A program made the position numbers and the translations under genes. Below are positions 50,401-61,293 of a stretch of 64,000 bases of DNA, in pieces. Location of the stretch: NCBI RefSeq assembly GCF_036588685.1, contig NC_086386.1:46795878-46859877 (forward strand), in the 5' to 3' direction. Source of the DNA: Mytilus trossulus (Eukaryota; Mollusca; Bivalvia; Mytilida; Mytilidae). Below the pieces are notes generated by a model. The model did no database searches. It was given only the letters and a program-made list of their open reading frames with translations, and was not told the DNA's origin. Numbering within the stretch: the first letter of the stretch is position 1; the number at the start of each line of letters is the position of its first letter.

Positions 50401-53400
50401 TTTCTGGGAACTGTTATACATGGAGAGAAGCTTTAAGTAGAGAACACGATGGGACATATTGTCCAAATATTCGAAATCGTGGGAACTCATTTAATGAGAA
50501 TACGTTCTTTGTAAGTATTTTATTTTTCAATATTGCTTTTTAACACCAGAATTATAGTATCTATAGAGAAACTCTAATAGCAGAAATGAGGAGCAAGACA
50601 AGGTCTATTTATAAATAAAATGGCAGAAATCGTAACTCAGCTACTTATTCGATTGATTGATAAGTGTTTGCTTTACGCCGCATTAGCACAAAAAGGCTAT
50701 ATCGCGGCGATCTACTTATTCCAGTGATTGTTTTTAAATGAGAATTCTTACTCTATAGTAGCTAAAGAAAATGTGTTAATTTCAAAAATTATAAGTAAAG
50801 AGAAGATCTGCAAATAAGCCACATAGCTGAAATTCTAAGTCCACTCCTTATAGGGGTTATTTCCACTAAGAAATATAATAAATGTTTCAACCTTGTCAAA
50901 AAGTTTTAAAAGACATTTATGTTCTTCCATTTTTTTCTACTTGTAAAAAACATCCTCTTTGAAAAGATACAATTTCTATAAATCCACATTTTTATACATG
51001 GTTTCATAATTTCCATTATCGCTATACATGTTTTGAACAATACAAGAATGATATGTATATGAACTAAATCCTTTAACTGGTCCCAAGTAGATATAGGAAG
51101 ATGTGGTGTGAGTGCCAATGAGACAACTCTCCATCCAAATAACAATTTTAAAAAAGTAAACCATTATAGGTCAATGTACGGCCTTAAACACGGAGCCTTG
51201 GCTCACAAAGTATATAACTTTTTTACTTTTATTACTAGTTCATTATAGTCAGGAAAATGGCCATTGTTATATTATAGTCCGATTCTGTGTGTGTGTGTGA
51301 CATTTTAAAGTTGTGTTGCCGTTGTGTCGTTTATTTTCTTTTACATTTGAGTGTGAATTCACCTTACTATAAGACGTGTCACGGTACTTTCCTATCCCAA
51401 ATTCATGTATTTGGCTTTGATGTTATATTTGTTATTCCAATCAGATTTTGTCTAAAGTTCAGTCCGTTTCTGTGTGTGTTACATTTTAAAGTTGGGTCGT
51501 TGTTCTCCTTTTATATTGAATGCGTTTCCCACAGTTTTAGTTTGTTACCCCGATTTAGTTTTTTGTCCATAGATTTACGAGTTTTGAACAGCGGTATACT
51601 ACTGTTACCTTTATGTATTTCGAAATAAAGCATACATACCCAGTTTAATAGTTATATTTAAAATATAATTGCACAGATTTGAAACTTCTTCTACATAAAA
51701 TATGTTTTCTGGTGAACTAGCTATATTTGAAAAATCAGTTCTTTCAGTTGGGTCATACATCAGTGATCCAACTCCTATGACGTAAATAGCTTGAACAGTT
51801 GATTTTAAAAAAAAAGCAGAGAATTGTGTATTTGTTGGAGAGGTTGACTGTCCATACGTGATTAGTAGTAACGAAGACTGCGCGTCTGTTCTCATTCCTG
51901 ATGATGAAATATAAATATTGTCTCTAATATGATCTAATGCTTTGTGCGTTTCACGACGACCATTTAAACTGTAGTTCTTGATTGCCATAATTGCATCCAG
52001 TAAACTAACTTTGTCACTTATATCGTTAAGATCGAACTGTGTCTTTGGTAACGTGTTAAATGTGACTAGAGCCACCATATAATCATTCGGTCCTATTTTT
52101 AATCTATTAGTCATGTTGTAAATGAAGTCTATGATTTGAGTGAATTCGTCCACTGCAACATCAGCAGTTGTATCAACCAAAAATGTAATATCTGTGAAAA
52201 GAAAATTGACAACATAAATGAATACAAGATGTACCGGTACTACAAAAAGACCGATAATATATCCAAAAGGCAATAAAACTTTTTATGCGACAATATTTGA
52301 AATTATTATGATAATGAAGATTTCCTTTCGAGAGTTCTAGTGTCTGTAAGACATGTTTGTCACCTTTTTTCTGCAACTGCAAAAAAACTGAGCGTCTTAA
52401 GAATTGGTACCGATCATATACATGTATTTGTATGCTATAACACATTCTCCGCTCTATCATTTCTATATTTCTTGATTTTCTCATGCATATAAAATATGGA
52501 TGTTTCATGTAAGTTATTTCCATTGATACACACATAAGAGATTTAATGTCGGGTATTTTGTCTGGCCATGCCCCCATAACCTGGACCAAATTTTACTTGT
52601 TTTGTTGTGTTGAAATTGCTGCGATCTATTGTCCTCGAATTTCAATATTTTTGTGATTTTACTTTTTTCAAACAACTTGTCGAAATGAAATTTTTCGATT
52701 TTCATTGTTTTTCAAACTCGTATTTGATTTGCCAGTCGTGTGCAAGTGAAACGCACGTCTGACATATAAGAGTATAACCTGGTATTTTTGATGAGTTTTA
52801 TTTAAAAAAGAAATCTCAAAAAAGCAACCAGCCGATGCATTTTCATACTTTACGCATAAATCAACCTGTATGAGACTTTTCATAAATTAAAAAAAAAGAT
52901 TACTTGGGAAACTATTTCATACATGTTCAGGGTGAGAACAAATAAATGAATTATACAAAAGACAGGTTATGCAATTTATGGGTCAAACGGGATGAAGGCC
53001 GGGTGTTTTGTTTTGCTACTGAAAATGAGGTTGTGTTTGATGAGGGAACATATTTTGCATTGCATCATTCATGTGTGGTCAATTGTACAAGGAGTTTTAA
53101 CTTGAATTGTGTTTTCTGTTTTCTGTACATGAGACAATTTTATTCAATGTTTTTGACAACCATAGTAGCAAACCGGACGCCTGACATAAGCAAAGGTCAG
53201 ACTCCCAGAAAGGGTGAAATTTTAGAAATGACAACATTTTTATATCCTCGCCAAAACTTATACAAAGTTATAAAGGAGGGGCGAAAGATACCAGAGGGAC
53301 ATTCAAATTCATGGATCGAAAATAAACTGACATCGACAAGGCTAAAAAGAAAAACACAGACAAAAAATAGTACACAAGATACAGCATAGAAAACTACAGA

Positions 53401-53604
53401 CTAAGCAATACGAGCACCACCAAAATCTGAATGTTATATCCGTAAAGATATGCAGATCCTGCTCCACATGTGGCATCGTGTAAAATTCACACACAAAGTT
53501 GAAACATATAAAAAAACAAACTCACCATTTTTTGTAGACAGTGTTCTGTTCATAAGCAGCGTTATGCAAAGCGTGGTACACAAAATGGTGAATAAATGTT
53601 CCAT
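47404..53604 (-). CDS. VT4: vWA membrane protein with two stalk exons
   Basis: Exons: 53604-53526 (ATG, signal peptide MEHLFTILCTTLCITLLMN), 52191-51640 (vWA), 49296-49057 (mucin-like stalk), 48763-48659 (second stalk), 47980-47884 (membrane), 47470-47404 (tail, stop TAG). Total 1140 nt gives 379 aa in one frame. The first exon (79 nt) and vWA exon (552 nt) match VT3 exactly in length. vWA begins DITFLVDTTADVA with TYGQ in the second loop, so the MIDAS is changed as in VT3. Sequon in IYNMT; single vWA cysteine in NLCNYIL. It has both a VT3-type mucin exon (NATQSEVDGC) and a second stalk exon (NGTTAIHLNGC) related to that of VT5. The membrane helix ends LYLLCSRKR. The tail is about 22 residues and depends on the acceptor I chose at 47471-47472; an alternative acceptor 9 bases earlier in the transcript gives an even shorter tail. 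Confidence 0.9.
49785..49983. mobile_element. 199-bp MITE with ACGTATTTACACTT ends
   Basis: Left end ACGTATTTACACTT (49785) and right end AAGTGTAAATACGT (49983) are perfect 14-bp inverted repeats. The interior carries TTGACGTCAAG and GTGACGTCATATG, the second an exact cAMP-response-type TGACGTCA. It sits in the VT4 intron between vWA and mucin exons. The target duplication is not clear. Confidence 0.6.
51280..51620 (+). repeat. dispersed repeat R6 beside VT4 vWA exon
   Basis: Contains GACATTTTAAAGTTGTGTTG and a diverged second copy GTTACATTTTAAAGTTGGGT, then AGCGGTATACTACTGTTACC. The end part recurs at 55960-56040. It ends about 20 bases from the splice donor of the VT4 vWA exon. Confidence 0.55.
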
Positions 53605-54050
53605 CCTTATCAATCGGATCTGAATATTATGCTCTTTAGTAACTTTTGTTAATACAATGCACATACGAATTTGTTTTTTGGTAAAAATTTAACTTCATGT
53701 GATAAATTGCATCTTTCTATTAAACATTTCGTAATCATATATAGCCTTACAAAATTAAATATCCTTTCAATTTTTCTACTTCGTTAAGTGATATTTTAAA
53801 TAAATATTTTTGAACACAATAACTTTCAAGGATGAATATGAGACAAATTTAATCATGCTGCGAGTATAGTCACAATGTTAAAATTACCTGACACTAGACG
53901 GGCTGAATAAGAAACAATAACATTTTGATAAAATCGCAATCTTCTTTTTGTTTACTTTCTTTTTTTCAAATTGTGATCAGCCTTTGGTAATTCAATCCCT
54001 TTGTTCATGTTGTTGTTGAATGAATCGTGGTAAACAAAAACAATCTTTAT
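53605..54050 (-). promoter_or_regulatory. VT4 5' flank, homologous to VT3 5' flank
   Basis: Counterpart of the VT3 upstream region, with the same blocks in the same order. The minus-strand TATATATG near 53742-53735 is about 135 bases before the ATG and is the best TATA candidate. No transcription start can be fixed from sequence alone. Confidence 0.4.
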
Positions 54051-56317
54051 ACAATCAAAGTTATCTAGCCATGAAACAATCATTTACAAATATTATTTAC
54101 TGAAAACGATATGCAGTGACTCGGTAATCAAGTTTTGTACCATATAAAGTCATATGAAGTCTCTCTTTTATTTTGTTCATGTGAACTATTTTTCATATAT
54201 ACATAAAAAAAAACAATATGTATCTTTATATGAATTGATGATTTGCACTGAAACACGCACGGGCATTGTTAATAAAATAGTCAAAAGACTTATAAGAATT
54301 CACTGACATAAAATACCAGAAAATACCTATCAATTTATGGCAAAACTTTCACAATTAATATGTACAAAGTATTCTTGTCAATATGAAGGCTGCTTCGCAG
54401 TGAACTTCATTAAATAAAAACTTTAACTTGCCTTCAACAAAAACATTGATTCATAAAAAGATTGACAAACGGGTGGAAGAAAAGACCGATAAACATATTA
54501 CCAAACGTATTGCTAATTTGTGATTGGACAGTTAAATAGCAAAATCCAGTATATGCCACTAAGTGTTCTATTACTACATTTGTACTTTACATTTGGTAAG
54601 TGTTACCTATTAATGTGTTTATCCCGTTTCTGTATTTTACGGTATCATCAGCCCAGTAGTCAACATTTCGGTGTTGACATGAATATAAATAATGTGGTCA
54701 TTTTTATAAATTTCCTGTTAACAAAAATTTGATTTTTTTTTAAACTAAGGATTTTCTTATCCCAGGTATAGATTACCTTAGCCGTATTTGGCACAACGTT
54801 TTGGAATTTTTGATCCTCAATGCTCTTCAACTTTGTAATTGTTTGGCTGTATAAATATTTTGATATGAGCGTCACTGATGAGTCTTATGTAGACGAAACG
54901 CGCGTCTGGCGTACTAAATTATAATCCTGGTACCTTTGATAACCATTTATACAACTGATTGGTCCATTATTTTCTCCATTTATTTTTAAATTGATTTTCT
55001 AGACCATTGGAAAGAGGTATATGTACCGATCGGTTATTTTGGTGTTTTTTATAATTTAATTTATATTCTCCAAATTTTTGTTGGTTTTTTTTTGTTGTTT
55101 TTTTTGTTGTTTACCATTAACCTGCTCAAGGTTAAAGATGTCATTATTTCTCTCTTTAATTCATTTCTATCAGACATAAATAAGACACCCCATAGAGCCT
55201 TTTGTTAACTTTATATCAATGCATACCATTTTCTAATTTACTAAATCTTCTAGTACCTGTCATGTGAAATTGTGTTTAATAGTAGTCCGAAATCCAATAA
55301 TGTAAATATGTGTTTTCGTATGTCAGGCTACACCACTGGTTATAATACCATTAGTAATACTTCTTCAAACTATTAATGCAACTGTCACATAAGTGAGAGG
55401 TTTATCTAGATATAAAACCAGGTTTAATCACCATTCCCTACATAAGAAAATGGATGTGTAACCGAGTCATTAACATGACAGATGTAACCATTCGTCATTT
55501 GATTTTGCCATTTGATTATGGCTTTTCAATTTGAAATTGTCCTCGGACTTTTAGTATTTTTATGATTCTACTTTTTAATATAACAAAATTTTAACATTCC
55601 GTATAACAAAAAGTAAAGTAACAAAAATACCAAACTACGAGGACATTTCAAAATGGAAGTAAAAAATTGAATGGTATAGTTATAACATCGAACACATCAA
55701 ACTGGCTGTTGTAAATATTACAAATTTAAATTAGACAAAGTTGGTTAAGAAACACAAATAAGGAAGGACACTCAAGTTTATTGAAATCATATCTAACAAT
55801 AAAACCAGGTTCATTAACCAACCATATTTTATTACAATGTTCTGTACGAAGTCAGGCATGGCATTTGATTTCAAATAGTTCATTTCTAAGTAAGCTGGTG
55901 TTTCTTTTTGTAGCAGTTTAGTGTTTTTGTTGTTCCGTTGTTTTCCTCTTATAGCTGATGTGCATCCCTCGGTTTTTTTGGCATGTTTCGGTTATCGATT
56001 TATGATTATTGAAATGCAGTATGCTACTGTTGCCTTTATTTAGAACACTTGGTGATGTACTTCGTCAAATTAATTGATATACCTTAAGTATTTGTTCGGA
56101 ACGGTATCTAGTACAAAATGATGTTAAGACCAACAACATCAGATGAAAAGTATGTTATTTGCAATCGTCTGAATCCCGAATTCCATTTGAACAATTTATT
56201 CTTCTTGAGCTTTTCATATATATATATATAAAATAAAAATCAGAAAAAATAAAAAACCAAGTGCAATTAAAGATTAATTTCATATACCTTTTTTCTTTAA
56301 TTATTCATTTATTAAGT
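54051..56317. other. intergenic region between VT4 and VT5
   Basis: Contains R1 (54765-54944), R5 (55370-55590), a shorter R5/R6 mix (55790-56040) and a TA run (56216-56228). No exon recognised. Confidence 0.5.
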
Positions 56318-56323
56318 TGTGGT
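56318..56323 (-). terminator. VT5 polyadenylation signal
   Basis: Minus-strand AATAAA about 51 bases after the VT5 stop. Position and sequence fit; other AT-rich hexamers nearby cannot be excluded. Confidence 0.5.
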
Positions 56324-56373
56324 CATGAAACAGGTCTAGCTAAATAATGTACTTAAACACAACCAATTATATT

Positions 56374-59300
56374 TCATATAGGAATTTTCACATCAATGAT
56401 AGACGATGTGACACTTCTTTCACCAAGATTTTCATACACTGAAGACAGTGTATCATTTTTGTCCATTGCTTTAGTAGTTTTGGAACTGAGGCTGGTAGTG
56501 TCTCTCTTGTACATGTGTCTCTTTTCTCCTAAACTTGTGTCATTGTACTCATTTACAGCCTTTACTATATCATCTTCTGGACGAATCTGGTCCTTTTTGT
56601 CTTTTCTTCTAAATGAAATAAAAAAATAATAAAACTGTAATTTGATTTATAGAAGATTCTATGAACTATAGTTATTTGACTCAAGATGAAATTTTTATTC
56701 TTTCCCTTAAAGCAAGCGTAAAATGTTCTAAAGCAGAAAGTAACTCATCGAAGATTAAAATCATATAATTGTGTACGCGAGACGCGCGTTTTGCATAGAT
56801 TACCTTAGCTGGATTTGGCAAAACTTTTAGATATTTTGGTCATCAATGCTCTTCAACTTCGTACTTTATCTGGTCTTTTCAACCTTTTGGGATTCGAGCG
56901 TCACTGATGAGTCTTTTGTAGACGAAACGCGCGTCTGGCGTATATACATAATTTTGTCCTGATATCTATGATGAGTTTATTTGTCTACATATATCTCAAC
57001 AGTGGCACTCGAAACAACAAAAAAGTTGAAATTAAAGTCCAAATCAAAAATTGACGACCACTGGAAACCGAAAATAAAGTTTGTCTGTGGGTTTTTTTTT
57101 TTAGGAATCTGACGTTTTTAATGATAAAATTAATTATAAATAACACTCATCATACCTTTTTCTTTTATACAAGAGGTATAATACGCAAGCTAAAATTGCT
57201 AGAATCAGTAAACATGCTAGCAGGATGCCTACTACGGCACCGATATCTAAACCTAAAATAAAGAAAATAGATATTTTTCAATTAGCCTTAACAATTAAAA
57301 AATAAACAAAAACAAATATGGGTACTATTAAATCTCAAGTTGATAAATATGAAATAAAGCTAAAGTAATGGAAACCAATTTCGGGTTAAGATTTTAACCT
57401 TAGTAATTATAAATCAGAGCTGATAATGAAATTGTGTTTATTTGTGCATCAGACATGACAAATATTTTAATAACCTGCATACGGTCAAGATGTAAACAGG
57501 GCTTATAATACGTTTATCATAGTTCGTGATATGTGTATTGGAGGAATAAAAAAAAAATGATTATTATACTAGTATACAACTTCAATACAAGATCATACAA
57601 GTGAAATTAACACATCACATTAACACAAATTTGGTAGAGATGGAGCTGATAAAATAATAATCGGAATAAATAAATGTATGTGTCAGTATGGTTAGTATAT
57701 TTGTCTTCATCCTCGACTTTTTCATCACAATTTGCATTAATTGCTCCAAGGGTTTTCTCAATCTTTCAAAATGTTTGCAGTTGATTCATTCAAAATTGAC
57801 AAGTTACTTTGACAGTGAATTATTATAAGTATTAATGCGCAATAGTGTTATCGTAGTTGATGAAAATTATCCAATCAAATACCTTCGTTTGTTTGGGAAA
57901 TTGGCGCCTCAGTCATTCTTTCTGTTGAAGTTATTTCTGTCGTCGTTGGCTCTACCCACTCATCACAACCATCCACCATTGTAACTGTTGTTTCATTATC
58001 TTTGAAGTAAAAAGGTGTATTTGTGAACATATCTTACATCATCAAACCATCTGAAGAGGTTAATAGAATTATTATAAGTAAACTGTAACAGAGTGTTAAT
58101 TACCCCGACCTTACGCGTACGGTCGGACCATAAGTGTATATACCCATATGGTCATGATCATACGCGTATGGTCCAAATACTCATATGGTCTGGAACATTT
58201 CCATAGTTTACATTGTAGATTAAACAAACGTGTGGCATTATTCACAAAATTTTAACAACCCATCATATGAGAAAGCTGATGATACTGCAAAATTGACAGA
58301 TTATGGAAAATTTAAGAATTTATCCATAGAATCTAATGGAAGGACAGTCTTGCTCTTTCTTAGACGTGAGTCTTTGTATTGTCTTCCAATACTTATTACT
58401 TTAGTAATATTTTTTTGTTTTAGGTACCAACTTTTCTTTAAATGTTTAATAATTATCACAATGTCTTTAACAACAACATGGCGAAATACCAAAAAGTATT
58501 ATGCTCTTAGACATTCAAATTCAAATTCGATTTGACACATTTTTAAATTTTAAATTTTAACTACACAAGAAGTGCAAATAAATGCAGAAATTTGAATTGT
58601 AAATTATATCTACATTCAAATATGTCTGAATAATTAAGTATATAATAATAACTTTATTATAATTGAGATTGTGACACATGTACAGTGATGACTGCTGTAC
58701 ACCTATTTTTACCTATTTTCTCTGTTTTGTTCACGCATCGTTGTAAATATATTGGAACTTGATGCAACAGTCATACAAGTGAGAGGTTTAGTGCTATCAA
58801 ACAAAGTTTAATCCAACTTTTTCCGCCTATGAAAATGTCTGTACGAAGCCAGAAATATGACAGTTGTTATCCATTCGTTTGATGTGTTTGAGCTTTTGAT
58901 TTTGTCATTTGATTAGGAATTATATCTAGAAAGTGACTATGAGGGTCGGTTGATGAAAAAAACTTTACAACTAAAGAGATGATTTGAGCTTCCCAATTGC
59001 GACATTTTCATCTTTAAACCAAGAGTTTCAAATGGTTAATTTGAAATCAACACTTCGTAAATTTTACAGACGCCATCATGAGTTAGTTGCCGTTATGGAA
59101 TATTCGTCATACGTATGGTATCGGATATGTTCTCTTTGTCGTAATTACAATCCCGTTCCATTTTCACGAACGTGTCACCTACCAATTTTCTGGCTTTGTT
59201 ATAACATGACCAACACGACAGGTGCTACATGTAAAGCTGGATCTGCTTACCCTTCCGAAGCACATGAAATCACCCCCAGTTTTTTATGGGGCTCGTGTTG

Positions 59301-61293
59301 TTCTTGTACTCCTATTTGTTACATTTTGGTCACGTTTCATTGTCAATATAATGGAATCTGATGCGACTGTCGTACAAGTGAGAGGTTTCGCGCTATAAAA
59401 GCAAGTTCCATCCACCATTTTCTTATTTTTGTAAATGCCTGTACCCGGTCAGGAAAATGAACGTTAATGTCCATTCGTTTGGTGTGATTTATAATTTGAT
59501 TTTGCCAATTGATTAGGGACTTTAAATTTCTGTTTTGAATTTTCCTCGGAGTTCAATATTTTTGTGATTTTACTTTTTATAATAAGTATTACAGTAACCA
59601 TTAACTATTCAATATCTTATGCTTTATTAGATGCAAAATGAATTATAGTTAAACACCAAATAAATTAAAATCATGCTGAAACAATTCCATATCAATCTAA
59701 ATGCAAACATAAAAGAGGGGGGATAGGAGGGGTCCTAATCCCGAAATCCCGGGCTTAAAAACACGAAATCCCGAGGTCCCGAAATTCGAATAAAGAATTC
59801 CCGGATCCTGAGAGGGTCAATCCCGAGCTTAAAAACAACCGATCCCCGCCGGAATCCCGATAAAGGTCCTATCCCCCTCATAAAAGACTAGGATATCGAA
59901 CATATCAATGGAATCGTGTTAAAATATCTGATGACACGATAGATATAAAAAAAAAACTGCATTGGTTTGTACATTTACCATTCAGATTATTATTTGAGAC
60001 TCACCAATCTTAGGTACAATGGATGGCACAATTCCACAAAGATTTATAAATCCACCAATATATTCAACATAATAAGAGTCGGGATCGTTTGCGATTCCCT
60101 GCAATTCGTCATTTGTTTTAGATAAATCTGAACCTATGCCTATAGCGAATACTTCTGCTCCATATGATGTTCTGAGATCGTTTGCTTTGTTTATAGTTTG
60201 AGGTGTATTAGTCGAAGGGCCGCTTTCTATCACAATAACAATTTTACCAGCATCACTGCGGCCCCCTTTTATGGAAAGGTAAAGTGTTTTCGTATATGTT
60301 AATGCGTCCATAGTTTTCCTCGAAGGAACGAATGATTGAGAGTATGCTATGTAGTTTATACCTGTCAGAAGACTTGCTTTGTTAGCATAATCGTCTAACT
60401 CAAATTCGGCGTTTGCCTCGTCATCAAACTTAACGACTGCCATTCGAATGTCATTGTCGCCAATAGTAAGATATGATGTCACATTGTAAATGAAACTCAT
60501 GGTCAATGCATGGTCAGTTGCTGATATCGAACTTGAAGCATCTAACAACCAAATAACATCTACAACACAACAAATATGAGTAATCAATGTATGTAGCTAC
60601 ACTTGTAACGGAAGACGGTTTACTTCAATTAAAACTCCCTTTTTAATCGAACTAGAATTGTCAATTTGTTAGTAAGAGAAATGTTTATCTTTAGAAATTC
60701 AAAACATTTATGAAAAAATTTGCGGGCTTTTATAGTAAGAACATTAATACATGACCAATATAGCTTACAAAGAAATTCTAACAGTAAAGAAATTATACTT
60801 GTCAGTTGATTTGTCAAATACGCACATCGCAGATAGCAGCAGAGTCCAGAAATATAAATTTTCTAAAATGGCATCTACTAGTTGTAAATGAGTACAAATA
60901 AAGAAATATTGCATTCAATGGTTCATGTGACATTTTGAACATGGTTTGGCAATCTCTTGTTTTCTTTTATCATCCCTGGATGCTAAATTGTAGTCCTTCC
61001 CTTCTAGTATTCAAAACTTTTAAAAATTGCTTATAAATTACATCAAGAATAATAAAAGTATGTGTCTTCTCCTTCCAGAAACGATTGTATGCAACGCACA
61101 GCAAAGAAATGCAACTTAATTTTCTCTTAGTAAATTCACAATCCCCTCATACCGACTATTTTAATTCTGAATTTGCCTCCGCAGCCATCCTATTCAAGAG
61201 TATTTATTATGTTCCCATACCTTTATAAGATCCTCTACAGTTAGTAAACAAAAGTCCAAACATTATCAGAAACACCGTTGTTCTCAACATCAT
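56374..61293 (-). CDS. VT5: vWA membrane protein with longest tail
   Basis: Exons: 61293-61221 (ATG ATG, signal peptide MLRTTVFLIMFGLLFTN), 60559-60005 (vWA), 57999-57883 (stalk), 57252-57156 (membrane), 56608-56374 (tail, stop TGA). Total 1077 nt gives 358 aa in one frame. vWA covers about residues 25-209. DVIWLLDASSSIS keeps the DxSxS of the MIDAS, but the usual TDG is ESG (IVIVIESGPS), a partial change. Sequon in IYNVT; single vWA cysteine in NLCGIVP. The stalk begins NETTVTMVDGC and is Thr-rich. The helix (AVVGILLACLLILAILACVL) is followed by LYKRKRRKDKK. The 78-residue tail is acidic/basic mixed and holds SSVYENLGE, a Tyr-x-Asn site of the kind bound by Grb2-type SH2 domains; this is inference. 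An AATAAA lies on the minus strand at 56323-56318, 51 bases past the stop. Confidence 0.93.
58110..58196. repeat. cluster of palindromic TATGGTC/GACCATA motifs
   Basis: Within about 85 bases: CGTACGGTCGGACCATA, CCATATGGTCATGATCATAC, GCGTATGGTCC and CTCATATGGTCTGG, all near-palindromes around CATATG or CGCGTA. It lies in the VT5 intron between vWA and stalk exons. Role unknown; could fold into hairpins. Confidence 0.6.
59715..59880. repeat. CCCGAAATCCCG-rich dispersed repeat
   Basis: GC-rich block in AT-rich surroundings with AATCCCGAAATCCCGGGCTT, GAAATCCCGAGGTCCCG and GGAATCCCGATAAAGG. It repeats a GCTTAAAAACA segment about 75 bases apart. Lies in the VT5 intron close to the vWA exon. No coding content. 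Confidence 0.55.

Noticed and set aside
52946-53389. Plus-strand frame of 147 codons
   Set aside because: Its second half runs through an R3 repeat copy in reverse, and the first half shows no known domain or splice border. Best explained as chance.
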